Below, one piece after another: positions 9,431 to 18,645 of a stretch of 64,000 bases of DNA. The DNA is from Muriicola soli (lineage in GTDB: Bacteria; Bacteroidota; Bacteroidia; Flavobacteriales; Flavobacteriaceae), in contig NZ_CP035544.1 of assembly GCF_004139715.1 (NCBI RefSeq), forward strand, positions 1,240,001-1,304,000, read 5' to 3'. How positions within the stretch are numbered: the first letter of the stretch is position 1; each line of letters starts with the position of its first letter. The notes under the pieces were generated by a model, which saw only the letters and a program-made list of their open reading frames with translations, had not been told where the DNA came from and searched no databases. The position numbers and the translations under genes are program-made.

Positions 9431-9438
9431 TATTTTTG
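9431..9438 (+). promoter_or_regulatory. Candidate -7 promoter box of lpdA
   Basis: TATTTTTG, an exact match to the Bacteroidota TAnnTTTG box, 54 bases before the lpdA ATG. No clear -33 TTG was identified. Confidence 0.4.
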
Positions 9439-9492
9439 TCAGCCGGAGGCAGCGTACTCCCTTTTAAAACTTCTAAAATCTAAAACTACTAT

Positions 9493-10898
9493 ATGACTCA
9501 ATTTGACGTGGCTATTATTGGTTCCGGACCCGGTGGATATGTGGCGGCTATTCGGTGTGCTCAGCTTGGAATGAAAACTGCTATCATAGAAAAATATTCA
9601 ACCCTTGGGGGCACCTGTCTTAATGTTGGTTGTATTCCGTCAAAGGCCATGTTAGACTCGAGTCACCATTACGAAGATGCCATCAAGCATTTTGAAGATC
9701 ACGGAATTGAAATACCCGGGGAGATCAAATTAAACCTGGAAAAAATGATCGGCAGAAAACAGTCTGTTGTTGATCAGACCACCAAGGGAATTCAGTTTCT
9801 CATGGACAAGAATAAGATCGAAGTAATTCAAGGGGTTGGAAGTTTTAAAGATGCCACCCATATCGATATCAATCCGGCCAAAGGCAAGTCTACAACCATA
9901 GAGGCTAAAAACATCATCATTGCCACAGGCTCTAAGCCTGCCTCACTCCCTTTTATCGAGTTGGATAAGGATCGAATCATCACTTCAACGGAAGCCCTGG
10001 AATTAAAAGAAGTTCCCAGGCATATGATCATTATTGGTGGCGGAGTAATTGGTCTGGAGCTCGGTCAGGTGTACAAGCGACTCGGCGCCGAGGTGAGCGT
10101 GGTAGAATTCATGGATCGGATCATTCCCGGAATGGACGGGGCGCTTTCCAAAGAGTTGATGAGAGTGATGAAAAAGCAAAAGGTCAAGTTTTACCTTTCC
10201 CACAAAGTAAAATCGGTAGATCGTAAAGGAAAAGAGATAAAGGTTGTAGCCGATGATTCCAAAGGGGGAGAGCTTACATTGGAGGGCGACTACTGCCTTG
10301 TTTCTGTCGGAAGGAGGCCTTATACAGACGGTTTAAAAGCGGATGCTGCCGGCGTGAAAGTAGATGATAAAGGCAGGATAGAAGTAAATGAGCACTTACA
10401 AACTAACGTTTCAAATATCTACGCCATAGGCGATGTGGTTCGCGGAGCGATGTTAGCACACAAGGCAGAAGAAGAGGGTACCATGGTGGCTGAATTGATC
10501 GCAGGACAAAAACCACATATTAATTACAATCTCATCCCAAATGTGGTCTATACATGGCCCGAAGTGGCCTCTGTAGGGAAGACCGAAGAGCAGCTCAAGG
10601 AAGAGGGAATAGCTTACAAAGCAGGTCAATTCCCTATGCGTGCTTTAGGAAGGGCTCGTGCAAGTACAGATATTGATGGTTTTGTCAAAATACTAGCCGA
10701 TAAGAAAACTGATGAAGTCCTGGGGTTCATATGATTGGTGCCCGATGTGCCGACTTGATAACGGAAGCTGTAACAGCAATGGAATTCAGAGCCTCAGCCG
10801 AAGATATTTCGAGAATGAGTCACGCCCATCCTACATATGCAGAAGCAGTAAAAGAAGCTGCTTTGGCGGCTACGGCCGATAGGGCATTACACGTTTAG
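9493..10898 (+). CDS. lpdA: Dihydrolipoyl dehydrogenase, frameshifted near the 3' end
   Basis: FAD-dependent E3 component of 2-oxoacid dehydrogenase complexes; it reoxidises dihydrolipoamide with NAD+. Visible features are the FAD motif [10 protein letters not shown], the redox disulfide [13 protein letters not shown] (about residues 40-52), the NAD motif [11 protein letters not shown], and the second FAD motif YAIGDVV. The uninterrupted frame stops early at 10734. The G4 run at 10722-10725 needs one more G, after which the protein continues as [15 protein letters not shown] and includes the active-site HAHPTYAE segment, ending at 10898 (about 468 residues). As assembled, the catalytic His-Glu pair would be missing, so a sequencing error is the best reading. 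Its stop is only 16 bases from the convergent acyltransferase gene. Confidence 0.92.
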
Positions 10899-10914
10899 AG
10901 CAGGCGTTTTTTTA

Positions 10915-12099
10915 TTAACCTTTACTTGTATTAAATAGCCTTAATATTCTGTCTTGCAGTAGTATAAGGGCTTGTGATATTGCGTAATACAAACGCAGGA
11001 ACGGCACTATTACCCTTCTTCGAATAGAATGCATTCTGCCTTTGATGGTAGCTTCATGTTTATCGTAAGTAAGTGCTGCATAGGAGCAGACAACCATAAA
11101 TGCTATTGCCCCACTAATTGCCATTACGGGACTAAGGCTTTGATGAAAAAATCGATACAACCCAAGGCCGGTAAAACTGCCATAGAGAATCACAAAGTGA
11201 ATGATGTAGATGGAAAGCGTGTTCTGTCCAATTCTCAGTAATGTAGGCCTGATTATCGATTTCCGAAGCAGCATAAATACCGCAAAAACGATAAGAACAT
11301 CTCCTAATCTTATAAAGAGATAGTTGTTAGTGACAATATCTTTAAAGAGAGAAATCCCGCTAAGTTCGTAAAAGAAATAAAAGAAAGGGGAAGAAAAGTA
11401 CACAAGGCTTAACCCTAATATCAGGGATAACCAAATCGCTCTGGTATACAAATTCTTATTCGAGAGGTGCCTTTTAAACAATACGGCTAAAAATCCTCCT
11501 AATGCCGTATATCCAACCCATGGGATTATGGTGAAAACCGAACCGTTATTTCTTGTAAGGTAATTGGCAATTGCTTCAGGCCAGGCTGAATAAGTCCACG
11601 TTGCATACAGCGGCTCAAAAAGGAAAAGTACAAACGTAATGCCCAATAAAGAAAAGGGGAATAACCACTTTTTAAGTCTCGCAGTGAGCAGATATACTGC
11701 AATGATGGTCATAATCGAAATACCAATGCAATGGAGAACGTCTACTAAGAAAAAAGTACTGTAAAGTTTACCTTCAAACAGCCCGAAAAGGTTTAATCTC
11801 AGAAGATATCCAATGAACAGGAGTTGCAACCCACGCTTCAGACCTTTTTTGATCCTTGGATTGTCGAAACCGGTTTGTGGTACTCTAATCAGTAAATAGG
11901 TAAAAATAAATCCTGAAACAGTAAAGAACACGGGGGCTGTAATTCCCCTGAAATAAAGCCATAACGAATAAAGACCATTCCCCGGATCTCTGTAAACCGG
12001 ATCCAGCAAGCCATCCACAAAATGACCTTGAAGCATCATCAGGATAGCCCAGGCCCTCATGGCATCTATAAAATAAAGTCGGTTCGTCTTTTGTTCCAT
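10915..12099 (-). CDS. Membrane acyltransferase, DUF1624/heparan glucosaminide N-acetyltransferase-like
   Basis: 394-residue polytopic membrane protein. The opening RLYFIDAMRAWAILMMLQGHFVDGLL carries the Asp and the His of the membrane acyltransferase superfamily that includes DUF1624 and HGSNAT. About ten hydrophobic helices follow, with a GLGLYRF...SYAALTY end and a basic C-terminal tail. Such proteins transfer acyl groups to sugars or lipids at the membrane, but the acceptor is unknown here. The ATG at 12099 (MEQKTNRLYF) was chosen over an upstream in-frame codon because it starts just before the conserved segment. It is convergent with lpdA and divergent from the FMN reductase. Confidence 0.75.
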   Translation of the reverse strand: MEQKTNRLYFIDAMRAWAILMMLQGHFVDGLLDPVYRDPGNGLYSLWLYFRGITAPVFFTVSGFIFTYLLIRVPQTGFDNPRIKKGLKRGLQLLFIGYLLRLNLFGLFEGKLYSTFFLVDVLHCIGISIMTIIAVYLLTARLKKWLFPFSLLGITFVLFLFEPLYATWTYSAWPEAIANYLTRNNGSVFTIIPWVGYTALGGFLAVLFKRHLSNKNLYTRAIWLSLILGLSLVYFSSPFFYFFYELSGISLFKDIVTNNYLFIRLGDVLIVFAVFMLLRKSIIRPTLLRIGQNTLSIYIIHFVILYGSFTGLGLYRFFHQSLSPVMAISGAIAFMVVCSYAALTYDKHEATIKGRMHSIRRRVIVPFLRLYYAISQALILLQDRILRLFNTSKG

Positions 12100-12223
12100 A
12101 CTATACAACAACCTATATACTTAGTTTACAGGGTGTTTGGATGTTTCAAAGTGCAAAATTAAGATAATACTTTACTTTTAAATCCATTTTCAGGTATTTT
12201 CGTACGGTATTCAATTAATCAAC

Positions 12224-12757
12224 ATGAGTAAAATATTGGCTTTTGCCGGGAGTAATTCCTCTACCTCCATCAATTATCAACTTGTAAAACACACCATTTC
12301 ACTTATAGAAGGGCATGAAATACAAACCATGAATATGGCTGTGTTTGACTTACCTATGTTCAGTGTAGACCATGAAAAGGAGTTTGGATATGCCAATTCT
12401 CTTGCTGAACTCAGGGATGATATCCATAAATGCGATGGTCTCCTGCTGTCTGTAAATGAACATAACGGCAATCCGTCAGCTTACTTTAAAAATCTAATCG
12501 ACTGGCTTTCCAGACTGGAGAGAAATTTTCTTGAAAATACCAAAGTCTTTCTGATGAGCACCTCTCCCGGACGTGGAGGGGCAAGTAGTTCACTGGCTAA
12601 GACTGCAGATATGCTACCGAGATTTGGAGGTGAAGTTGTAACCACTTTTTCCCTACCTTCTTTTAATCACACTTTTAATTCAGAAAAGGGAATATTTGAA
12701 TCCGAAAAAGCAAGAGAACATAGGGAAGCCCTCGATACGTGGCTAAACAGTCTTTGA
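12224..12757 (+). CDS. NADPH-dependent FMN reductase family protein
   Basis: 177-residue flavodoxin-like protein. The phosphate-binding start KILAFAGSNSSTSIN and the central LLLSVNEHNGNPSAYFKNLIDWLSR match the NADPH-dependent FMN/azo/quinone reductase family, with STSPGRGGASS as the second flavin-contact loop. Cytosolic; such enzymes reduce flavins, quinones or azo compounds with NAD(P)H. It lies 73 bases before tilS on the same strand and may share its transcript. The physiological substrate is not predictable. Confidence 0.87.
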   Translation: MSKILAFAGSNSSTSINYQLVKHTISLIEGHEIQTMNMAVFDLPMFSVDHEKEFGYANSLAELRDDIHKCDGLLLSVNEHNGNPSAYFKNLIDWLSRLERNFLENTKVFLMSTSPGRGGASSSLAKTADMLPRFGGEVVTTFSLPSFNHTFNSEKGIFESEKAREHREALDTWLNSL

Positions 12758-12830
12758 GCTCCGCATTAGAGCACAAATATCTGAAAGCACCTATAAAAGG
12801 AACCAACCCATTCTTTCATACCTTTGCAGG

Positions 12831-14138
12831 GTGATAAAAGAATTCAGGAATCATATTGCAAAATCCCACCCACAACTGTTAGACCGTCCCGGTCTAGTGG
12901 CCTGTAGTGCGGGTATTGATAGTGTGGTTCTCGCGCATTTATGTGCCGCCTCAGGGATTCATTTTGCATTAGCGCATTGTAATTTTTTACTAAGAGGGGA
13001 GCAGAGCATCGAAGATGAGCAGTTTGTCAAGGATTTAGCTATGAAAATGGAGGTAAGCTTTCATTCTACTCAATTTGATGCGGCAGCTTATGCCAATCAG
13101 CAAGGGATATCCATACAAATGGCAGCGCGGGACTTGCGATATCATTGGTTCAATGAATTGACGAACCAAAATAATTATACCTGGGTGCTTACGGCTCATC
13201 ATCTGGATGACGCCCTTGAAACTTTTATTATCAATCTATCCAGAGGCACAGGTATAGAGGGTTTGAGTGGAATTCCCGAGGAAAACAACAGAGTAATCAG
13301 GCCTTTACTTCCTTTCACCCGAGAGCAGATCACAGCGTACGCTTTGCAAAATAATATTTCCTGGAGGGAAGACCAGACGAATGAAGACACTAAATATTTG
13401 CGAAATAAGGTGAGGCATGAAGTGGTTCCTTCTTTAAAAGAACTGCATCCCACCTTTATGAAGAACTTCGGAAACACCCTGCAATATCTTTCGGGATCAG
13501 CCCTGATCCTATCTGCCCATGTGAACAGCGTTAAGGAACAGATTTTTATTCCTTATCACCAGGGGTATAAAATACCATTGGAGGCTCTGAAGAAATTACG
13601 GCCAACAGAAAGCTACTTGTATGAAATTTTTAAAACCTATGGCTTTACCTCTTGGAGAGACATTACAGGTTTGTTGACGGCCATGAGTGGAAAAGAGGTG
13701 CGATCAAAAACACACCGATTGATCAAGGATAGGCAACATCTAATCTTACAGGAATTGATTGAAGAATCGGCGATAAGTGAAGATAATGAAATCCCTGATA
13801 TTTCCGGAGACCTCCCACTAGAGATCAAGATCGAGGAAGTGGAAGAGATAGAAGAAAAGAATAATACCATACTATACCTGGATAAAGAAACGTTAAACCA
13901 TAGACTCACTGTTAGGAAATGGAAAAAAGGCGACTACTTTTACCCTTTGGGAATGGATGGCAGAAAGAAAGTGTCCAAATTTTTTAAAGATGAAAAAATG
14001 GATGCGGTTGCCAAAGAAAACCAGTGGCTGCTTTGTTGCGGAGACGATATTGTCTGGGTCATAGGCAGAAGGGCCGACGATCGGTTTAAGATCACCGCAA
14101 AAACAAGGCACATCCTTAAGGTTACTTTAGAAGAATGA
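12831..14138 (+). CDS. tilS: tRNA(Ile)-lysidine synthase
   Basis: 435-residue enzyme that converts the wobble C34 of tRNA-Ile(CAU) to lysidine with ATP and lysine; usually essential. The N-terminal PP-loop reads SAGIDS (about residues 26-31) where the family normally has SGGxDS. The family segment HCNFLLRGEQSIEDE, the HHLDDALETFIINLSRGTG loop and the C-terminal TilS domain with GDYFYPLGMDGRKKVSKFFKDEK are intact. The start is GTG, chosen from family length. TACCTTTG at 12819-12826 looks like a -7 box, which would put the transcript start at about the GTG. The 3' end overlaps dsbD by 4 bases. Confidence 0.93.
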   Translation: MIKEFRNHIAKSHPQLLDRPGLVACSAGIDSVVLAHLCAASGIHFALAHCNFLLRGEQSIEDEQFVKDLAMKMEVSFHSTQFDAAAYANQQGISIQMAARDLRYHWFNELTNQNNYTWVLTAHHLDDALETFIINLSRGTGIEGLSGIPEENNRVIRPLLPFTREQITAYALQNNISWREDQTNEDTKYLRNKVRHEVVPSLKELHPTFMKNFGNTLQYLSGSALILSAHVNSVKEQIFIPYHQGYKIPLEALKKLRPTESYLYEIFKTYGFTSWRDITGLLTAMSGKEVRSKTHRLIKDRQHLILQELIEESAISEDNEIPDISGDLPLEIKIEEVEEIEEKNNTILYLDKETLNHRLTVRKWKKGDYFYPLGMDGRKKVSKFFKDEKMDAVAKENQWLLCCGDDIVWVIGRRADDRFKITAKTRHILKVTLEE

Positions 14139-16132
14139 AAAGATTGATCTCAAATATTACATTTTTTCTTATCGTCCTTGTGTCTTTTGCACAGGACGGT
14201 GAAGATCCTGTGAAATGGAGCCAGGAATTAGTATCTCTGGGAGATTTGCAATACGAGCTGGTCATGAAAGCCAATATTGAGGAAGGCTGGCATATGTATT
14301 CTCAATTTACTGCTGATGGAGGTTCGCTTCCCAGCGAATTTACCTATGTTGATTCAGGTACTGGATACGAATTGATTGACGGCACAGTTGAAAGCGAGAC
14401 TTTAAAAGAGTACAGCGATATTTTTGAAGTTGAAGAAACCCTGTTTAAGAATGAAGCCATTTTTAAACAAAGGATCCGGCTGCTCAATCCGGATTTAAGT
14501 CAGGTTAAAGTAGAACTCTTCTACCAGGTCTGCAAGGAGGTTTGTATACCCCAGGATAAGGATTTTTATTTTTCCCTGGATGGCACAGATATAAAACCTG
14601 AAGAAGAAAATGTCGATGCCGCAAGCATGGCTAAGGCGGATGCCTTGAAACTCGATCTGAAAAATAAGGAGATTTTAAAGGGTATCGGGGGCAGTTCTTC
14701 AGGCAAGGACTCAGGTCTTCTGGTCATTTTTGGGCTGGGCTTTCTGGGAGGGCTAATTGCACTGCTAACGCCTTGCGTTTTTCCTATGATTCCTCTTACC
14801 GTATCTTTTTTCACCAAAAAATCTCAAACCCGGTCTAAAGGAATTTTCGATGCCGGCTTATACGGCTTCTTTATTGTCCTTATCTATTTCCTTTTGAGTT
14901 TGCCCTTTCATCTTTTTGATTCTGTAGACTCCCAGATATTGAACACAATTGCCACCAACATTTGGCTGAATCTCTTCTTTTTTCTGATTTTCGTCTTTTT
15001 TGCTTTTTCTTTTTTTGGGTATTACGAACTCACCTTGCCCAGCAGCTGGGCCAATAAAATGGATAGCGCTTCCAATAGGGCAGGAGGAGGTTTGGGGATA
15101 TTTTTTATGGCTGTTACGCTGGCCATTGTCTCTTTTTCCTGTACTGGGCCTATTCTGGGCGGACTCCTGGGAAGTACGGCTCTTGCAGAAGGGGATGTCG
15201 CTACAAATTTATCGGCGGGGATGCTTGGATTTGGGGTTGCGCTCGCCCTGCCCTTTGCCCTTTTCGCCATGTTCCCGGCATGGTTACAGAGTTTACCTAA
15301 ATCAGGAGGATGGATGAACACGGTAAAAGTGGTTCTCGGGTTCCTCGAACTGGCCCTGGCCTTTAAGTTTTTATCGAACGCAGACCTGGTTGGGAACTGG
15401 GGAATATTTAAACGTGAAATATTTCTGGGGATTTGGATTCTGATATTCCTTCTCCTCAGCATGTATTTATTTGGCTTGTTCAAATTTCCTCATGATGGTC
15501 CCCGAACAAAACTTTCCGGACTTAGAAAAATCACAGCTGTGGTGACTTCTTTATTCTGTTTATACCTGATCTCAGGGACGTTTCAGCTTACCAATTTAAA
15601 ATTGCTCAGCGGTTTTCCTCCACCTGACTTTTATACGCTTGCGGAACAGGAAAGTGATTGTCCCCTTGGGATTGACTGTTTTAAAGATTTTGAGGCAGGC
15701 AGGGCATACGCGGAAAAAGAAAATAAACCCATCCTTCTCGATTTTACAGGCTGGGCCTGTGTAAATTGCCGTAAAATGGAGGAACACGTTTGGAGTGATC
15801 CTGAGGTATTTCAATTGCTCAATGAGGAATTTGTTCTTATTTCACTCTACGTGGATGATCGTAAAACACTTCCGGAAAATGAACAATTTAAATTCCGATA
15901 CGAATCGGGCAGAGTAAAATCAATAGATGAAATAGGGGAGAAGTGGGGCACTTTTCAAACCATCAATTTCAATGCAGCTTCTCAGCCTTATTACGTAATG
16001 CTTTCCCCGGATCTTTACCTGCTGAATTCTTCAATTCAGAATACAGACACGGCCACTTATGAAAAATGGCTGAAAGAAGGATTGAAGAACTTTCAAGCCT
16101 ATCAACGAAATATTGTGATAAGTAGTCGATAG
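14135..16132 (+). CDS. dsbD: Thiol:disulfide interchange protein DsbD
   Basis: 665-residue inner-membrane electron shuttle that passes electrons from cytoplasmic thioredoxin to periplasmic thiol proteins. Domain order: signal peptide (about 1-20); N-terminal DsbD-alpha domain with the cysteine pair in VCKEVC (about residue 130); eight membrane helices (about 190-480) with the conserved LLTPCVFPMIPL and SFSCTGPILGG cysteines; C-terminal thioredoxin domain with GWACVNC (about residue 539). All redox cysteines are present. It overlaps the tilS stop (ATGA), so the two are translationally coupled. Confidence 0.94.
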   Translation: MKRLISNITFFLIVLVSFAQDGEDPVKWSQELVSLGDLQYELVMKANIEEGWHMYSQFTADGGSLPSEFTYVDSGTGYELIDGTVESETLKEYSDIFEVEETLFKNEAIFKQRIRLLNPDLSQVKVELFYQVCKEVCIPQDKDFYFSLDGTDIKPEEENVDAASMAKADALKLDLKNKEILKGIGGSSSGKDSGLLVIFGLGFLGGLIALLTPCVFPMIPLTVSFFTKKSQTRSKGIFDAGLYGFFIVLIYFLLSLPFHLFDSVDSQILNTIATNIWLNLFFFLIFVFFAFSFFGYYELTLPSSWANKMDSASNRAGGGLGIFFMAVTLAIVSFSCTGPILGGLLGSTALAEGDVATNLSAGMLGFGVALALPFALFAMFPAWLQSLPKSGGWMNTVKVVLGFLELALAFKFLSNADLVGNWGIFKREIFLGIWILIFLLLSMYLFGLFKFPHDGPRTKLSGLRKITAVVTSLFCLYLISGTFQLTNLKLLSGFPPPDFYTLAEQESDCPLGIDCFKDFEAGRAYAEKENKPILLDFTGWACVNCRKMEEHVWSDPEVFQLLNEEFVLISLYVDDRKTLPENEQFKFRYESGRVKSIDEIGEKWGTFQTINFNAASQPYYVMLSPDLYLLNSSIQNTDTATYEKWLKEGLKNFQAYQRNIVISSR

Positions 16133-16184
16133 GATCAAGTCGGGTTTTTAAAAACACTATCTTTATATTCAATTAAATTTTTAC

Positions 16185-18581
16185 GTGAGAACACTAAAGA
16201 AAATAGGCTGGATTCTATTGGGGATTCTGGGAATTATACTCATTGTTGGCCTGATTGTAATTCAGACGCTTAAACCTGATTATTCGGGGGAGAAGCCTAT
16301 TAAAAATTTGAATGCAGAAGTTACGGTTACTTACGACCCCTATGGAATTCCACATATAGAAGCGACAAGTGAAACAGATGCTTTCAGAGCTTTGGGCTAT
16401 GTTCATGCACAAGACCGGCTATGGCAAATGGAGTTGCTGCGGCGAGTGGCCACAGGCGGATTGTCTGAGGTTTTTGGCAAGGACCTGGTCTCCACAGATA
16501 AATTTTTTCTTTCACTGGGCATCGATGACGCCTCTGCCAAATCGGTTGCACAACTCGATCCGGACAGCGATGTTGCCATAATTTCAGAAGCTTATCTCGA
16601 TGGGATAAATCAATTTATTGAAGAGGGCCCTACCCCAGTGGAATTTTTGTTGACCGGCTTGAAAAAAAAGCCATATTCCATGGAAGATATTTACAATACC
16701 GTAGGATATATGGCCTTTAGCTTTGCCATGGCACACAAGACCGATCCTCTCCTTACCATCATCAGGGATTCTCTGGGTCCGGAGTATCTTACCGACTTGG
16801 AAATCAACAGCAGTCCGACAACCGCCTGGATAAGAAACTATTCGGGAGAGGAAGTAAGTAGTGAAGCAGCAGTGATTTCGGCAGCATCAGAGGCCTTGTC
16901 CAAATTGCCTGTCCCACAGTTTATCGGGAGTAATAGTTGGGTTATTGGACCGGAGAAAACAAAATCAGGGAAGGTCATATTTGCTAATGACCCGCATATT
17001 GGCTTCGCTCAACCTTCGGTTTGGTTTGAGGCACATTTAAAAACACCGACATACGAAAAATACGGATACCATTTGGCTGGAGTGCCATTTCCCTTACTCG
17101 GACACGATCGCAAAATGGCGTATGGCTTTACAATGTTCGAAAATGATGATATAGATTTCTTCTACGAACAACTCAATCCTGAGGACAGCACTCAATACAA
17201 AACACCAACCGGTTGGAAAAACCTCGATATAGTATCAAAAACCATAAAAGTTAAGGATGAAGCTGATGTAGAATTCAGTTATAGGAAATCGGAAAGAGGT
17301 CCTATTCTCAATGGTATAGCGAATCAGATTTACGTGAAGCGTCCCATCAGTATGGATTGGATCTATACCAAAGGTGAAAATGAAGTCCTGGAATCACTCT
17401 ATGGGATTAGTCACGCTGAAGATATAGACGATTTTAAGGAGGCTTTACCCAAAATCCATGCCCCCGGACTCAACACTATGTATGGGGATGCTGAAGGGAA
17501 TGTTGCATGGTGGGCATCGGCCAAGCTCTATCAGCTGGGTGATAGCACCCAAACGAAACTGGTGATGGATGGCAGCAAAGACCAGGATAAAAAAGTGCGA
17601 TATTTAGATTTTTCTGAAAATCCTCAATCGGTTAATCCACCGTGGAACTACGTCTATTCCGCCAATAACCAACCCGATTCTATTTCCGGGATGCTGTATC
17701 CGGGCTATTACCTGCCTGAAAATCGGGCAAAACGAATCGTCAATCTCCTTGATGAAAAATCGGATTGGGACGCTGAATCTGTTCGAGAGATGATCACGGA
17801 TGATGTTTCTTCTGTCAATCCTTCGGTCATTACTGAGATGGCTAAGTTGATCACGGTAGGGGACCTTAACGACGAACAAACCCTTGTTCTGGATCATTTG
17901 AATAAGTGGAAGGGAAATTACGATACCGAGAATGCAGAAGCTGCCGTTTATCATCGGTGGATCTACTTTTTTTTAAAGAATACTTTTGAAGATGAGTTAG
18001 GGGAGGAGCGATTTGCACAGTTTACAAGTACTCACTTCCACAAGCGGCTTATCGCGCCCATGGCGGCAAAGGAAAATTCTGTGTGGTGGGATAATGTTAA
18101 AACAAAAGACACTGTTGAAACAAAGAAAGATATTGTACAGACCTCATATATCCATGCTTTCCAATCCCTTGAAAATGATCTTGGCAAAGATATAGCAGAA
18201 TGGACCTGGGGAAGATTGCACACCCTTGAACACGGACATCCTATTGGGCAGATAGCTGCCCTCAGATTTCTTTTTAATGTTGGCCCCTTCCCAGTTGCCG
18301 GGTCAAGGGAAGTCATCAATAACATGGCATTTTCCTATGATGGATCTTCCGCTTTTAGTGTTACAGCGGGTCCTTCCACCCGTAGGGTAATAGATTTCTC
18401 GGATGTTGAGAATAGTATGAGTATTCTGCCTACCGGTCAATCAGGTAATCCCTTCAGTAAATACTATAAGAACCAGGCAAAAATGTTTGTCCAGGGAGAA
18501 TTCCGTAAAATGTTGATGAATCCTGAAGAGATTGAGAAAACTGCTTCTTCTATCCTCGTCTTTCGCCCTACTTCTCAGTAA
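16185..18581 (+). CDS. Penicillin acylase family (Ntn-hydrolase) amidase
   Basis: 798-residue exported amidase. An N-terminal hydrophobic anchor (about residues 8-28) is followed by the A-chain containing VTYDPYGIPHIEA and GYVHAQDRLWQMELLRR. The catalytic N-terminal serine of the B-chain is the Ser of GSNSWVI (about residue 250), with the usual NDPHIG segment after it. Family members are made as one chain, exported, then cleaved autocatalytically at that Ser; they hydrolyse penicillins, N-acyl homoserine lactones or other amides. The start is GTG at 16185. No signal to distinguish substrates was seen. It stands 52 bases after dsbD. Confidence 0.9.
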   Translation: MRTLKKIGWILLGILGIILIVGLIVIQTLKPDYSGEKPIKNLNAEVTVTYDPYGIPHIEATSETDAFRALGYVHAQDRLWQMELLRRVATGGLSEVFGKDLVSTDKFFLSLGIDDASAKSVAQLDPDSDVAIISEAYLDGINQFIEEGPTPVEFLLTGLKKKPYSMEDIYNTVGYMAFSFAMAHKTDPLLTIIRDSLGPEYLTDLEINSSPTTAWIRNYSGEEVSSEAAVISAASEALSKLPVPQFIGSNSWVIGPEKTKSGKVIFANDPHIGFAQPSVWFEAHLKTPTYEKYGYHLAGVPFPLLGHDRKMAYGFTMFENDDIDFFYEQLNPEDSTQYKTPTGWKNLDIVSKTIKVKDEADVEFSYRKSERGPILNGIANQIYVKRPISMDWIYTKGENEVLESLYGISHAEDIDDFKEALPKIHAPGLNTMYGDAEGNVAWWASAKLYQLGDSTQTKLVMDGSKDQDKKVRYLDFSENPQSVNPPWNYVYSANNQPDSISGMLYPGYYLPENRAKRIVNLLDEKSDWDAESVREMITDDVSSVNPSVITEMAKLITVGDLNDEQTLVLDHLNKWKGNYDTENAEAAVYHRWIYFFLKNTFEDELGEERFAQFTSTHFHKRLIAPMAAKENSVWWDNVKTKDTVETKKDIVQTSYIHAFQSLENDLGKDIAEWTWGRLHTLEHGHPIGQIAALRFLFNVGPFPVAGSREVINNMAFSYDGSSAFSVTAGPSTRRVIDFSDVENSMSILPTGQSGNPFSKYYKNQAKMFVQGEFRKMLMNPEEIEKTASSILVFRPTSQ

Positions 18582-18645
18582 ACCATTACTAATTGCATAT
18601 TAATTTCAACTTGGCAGGGTAACTTATCCCTCTCAAGGAGATTCT

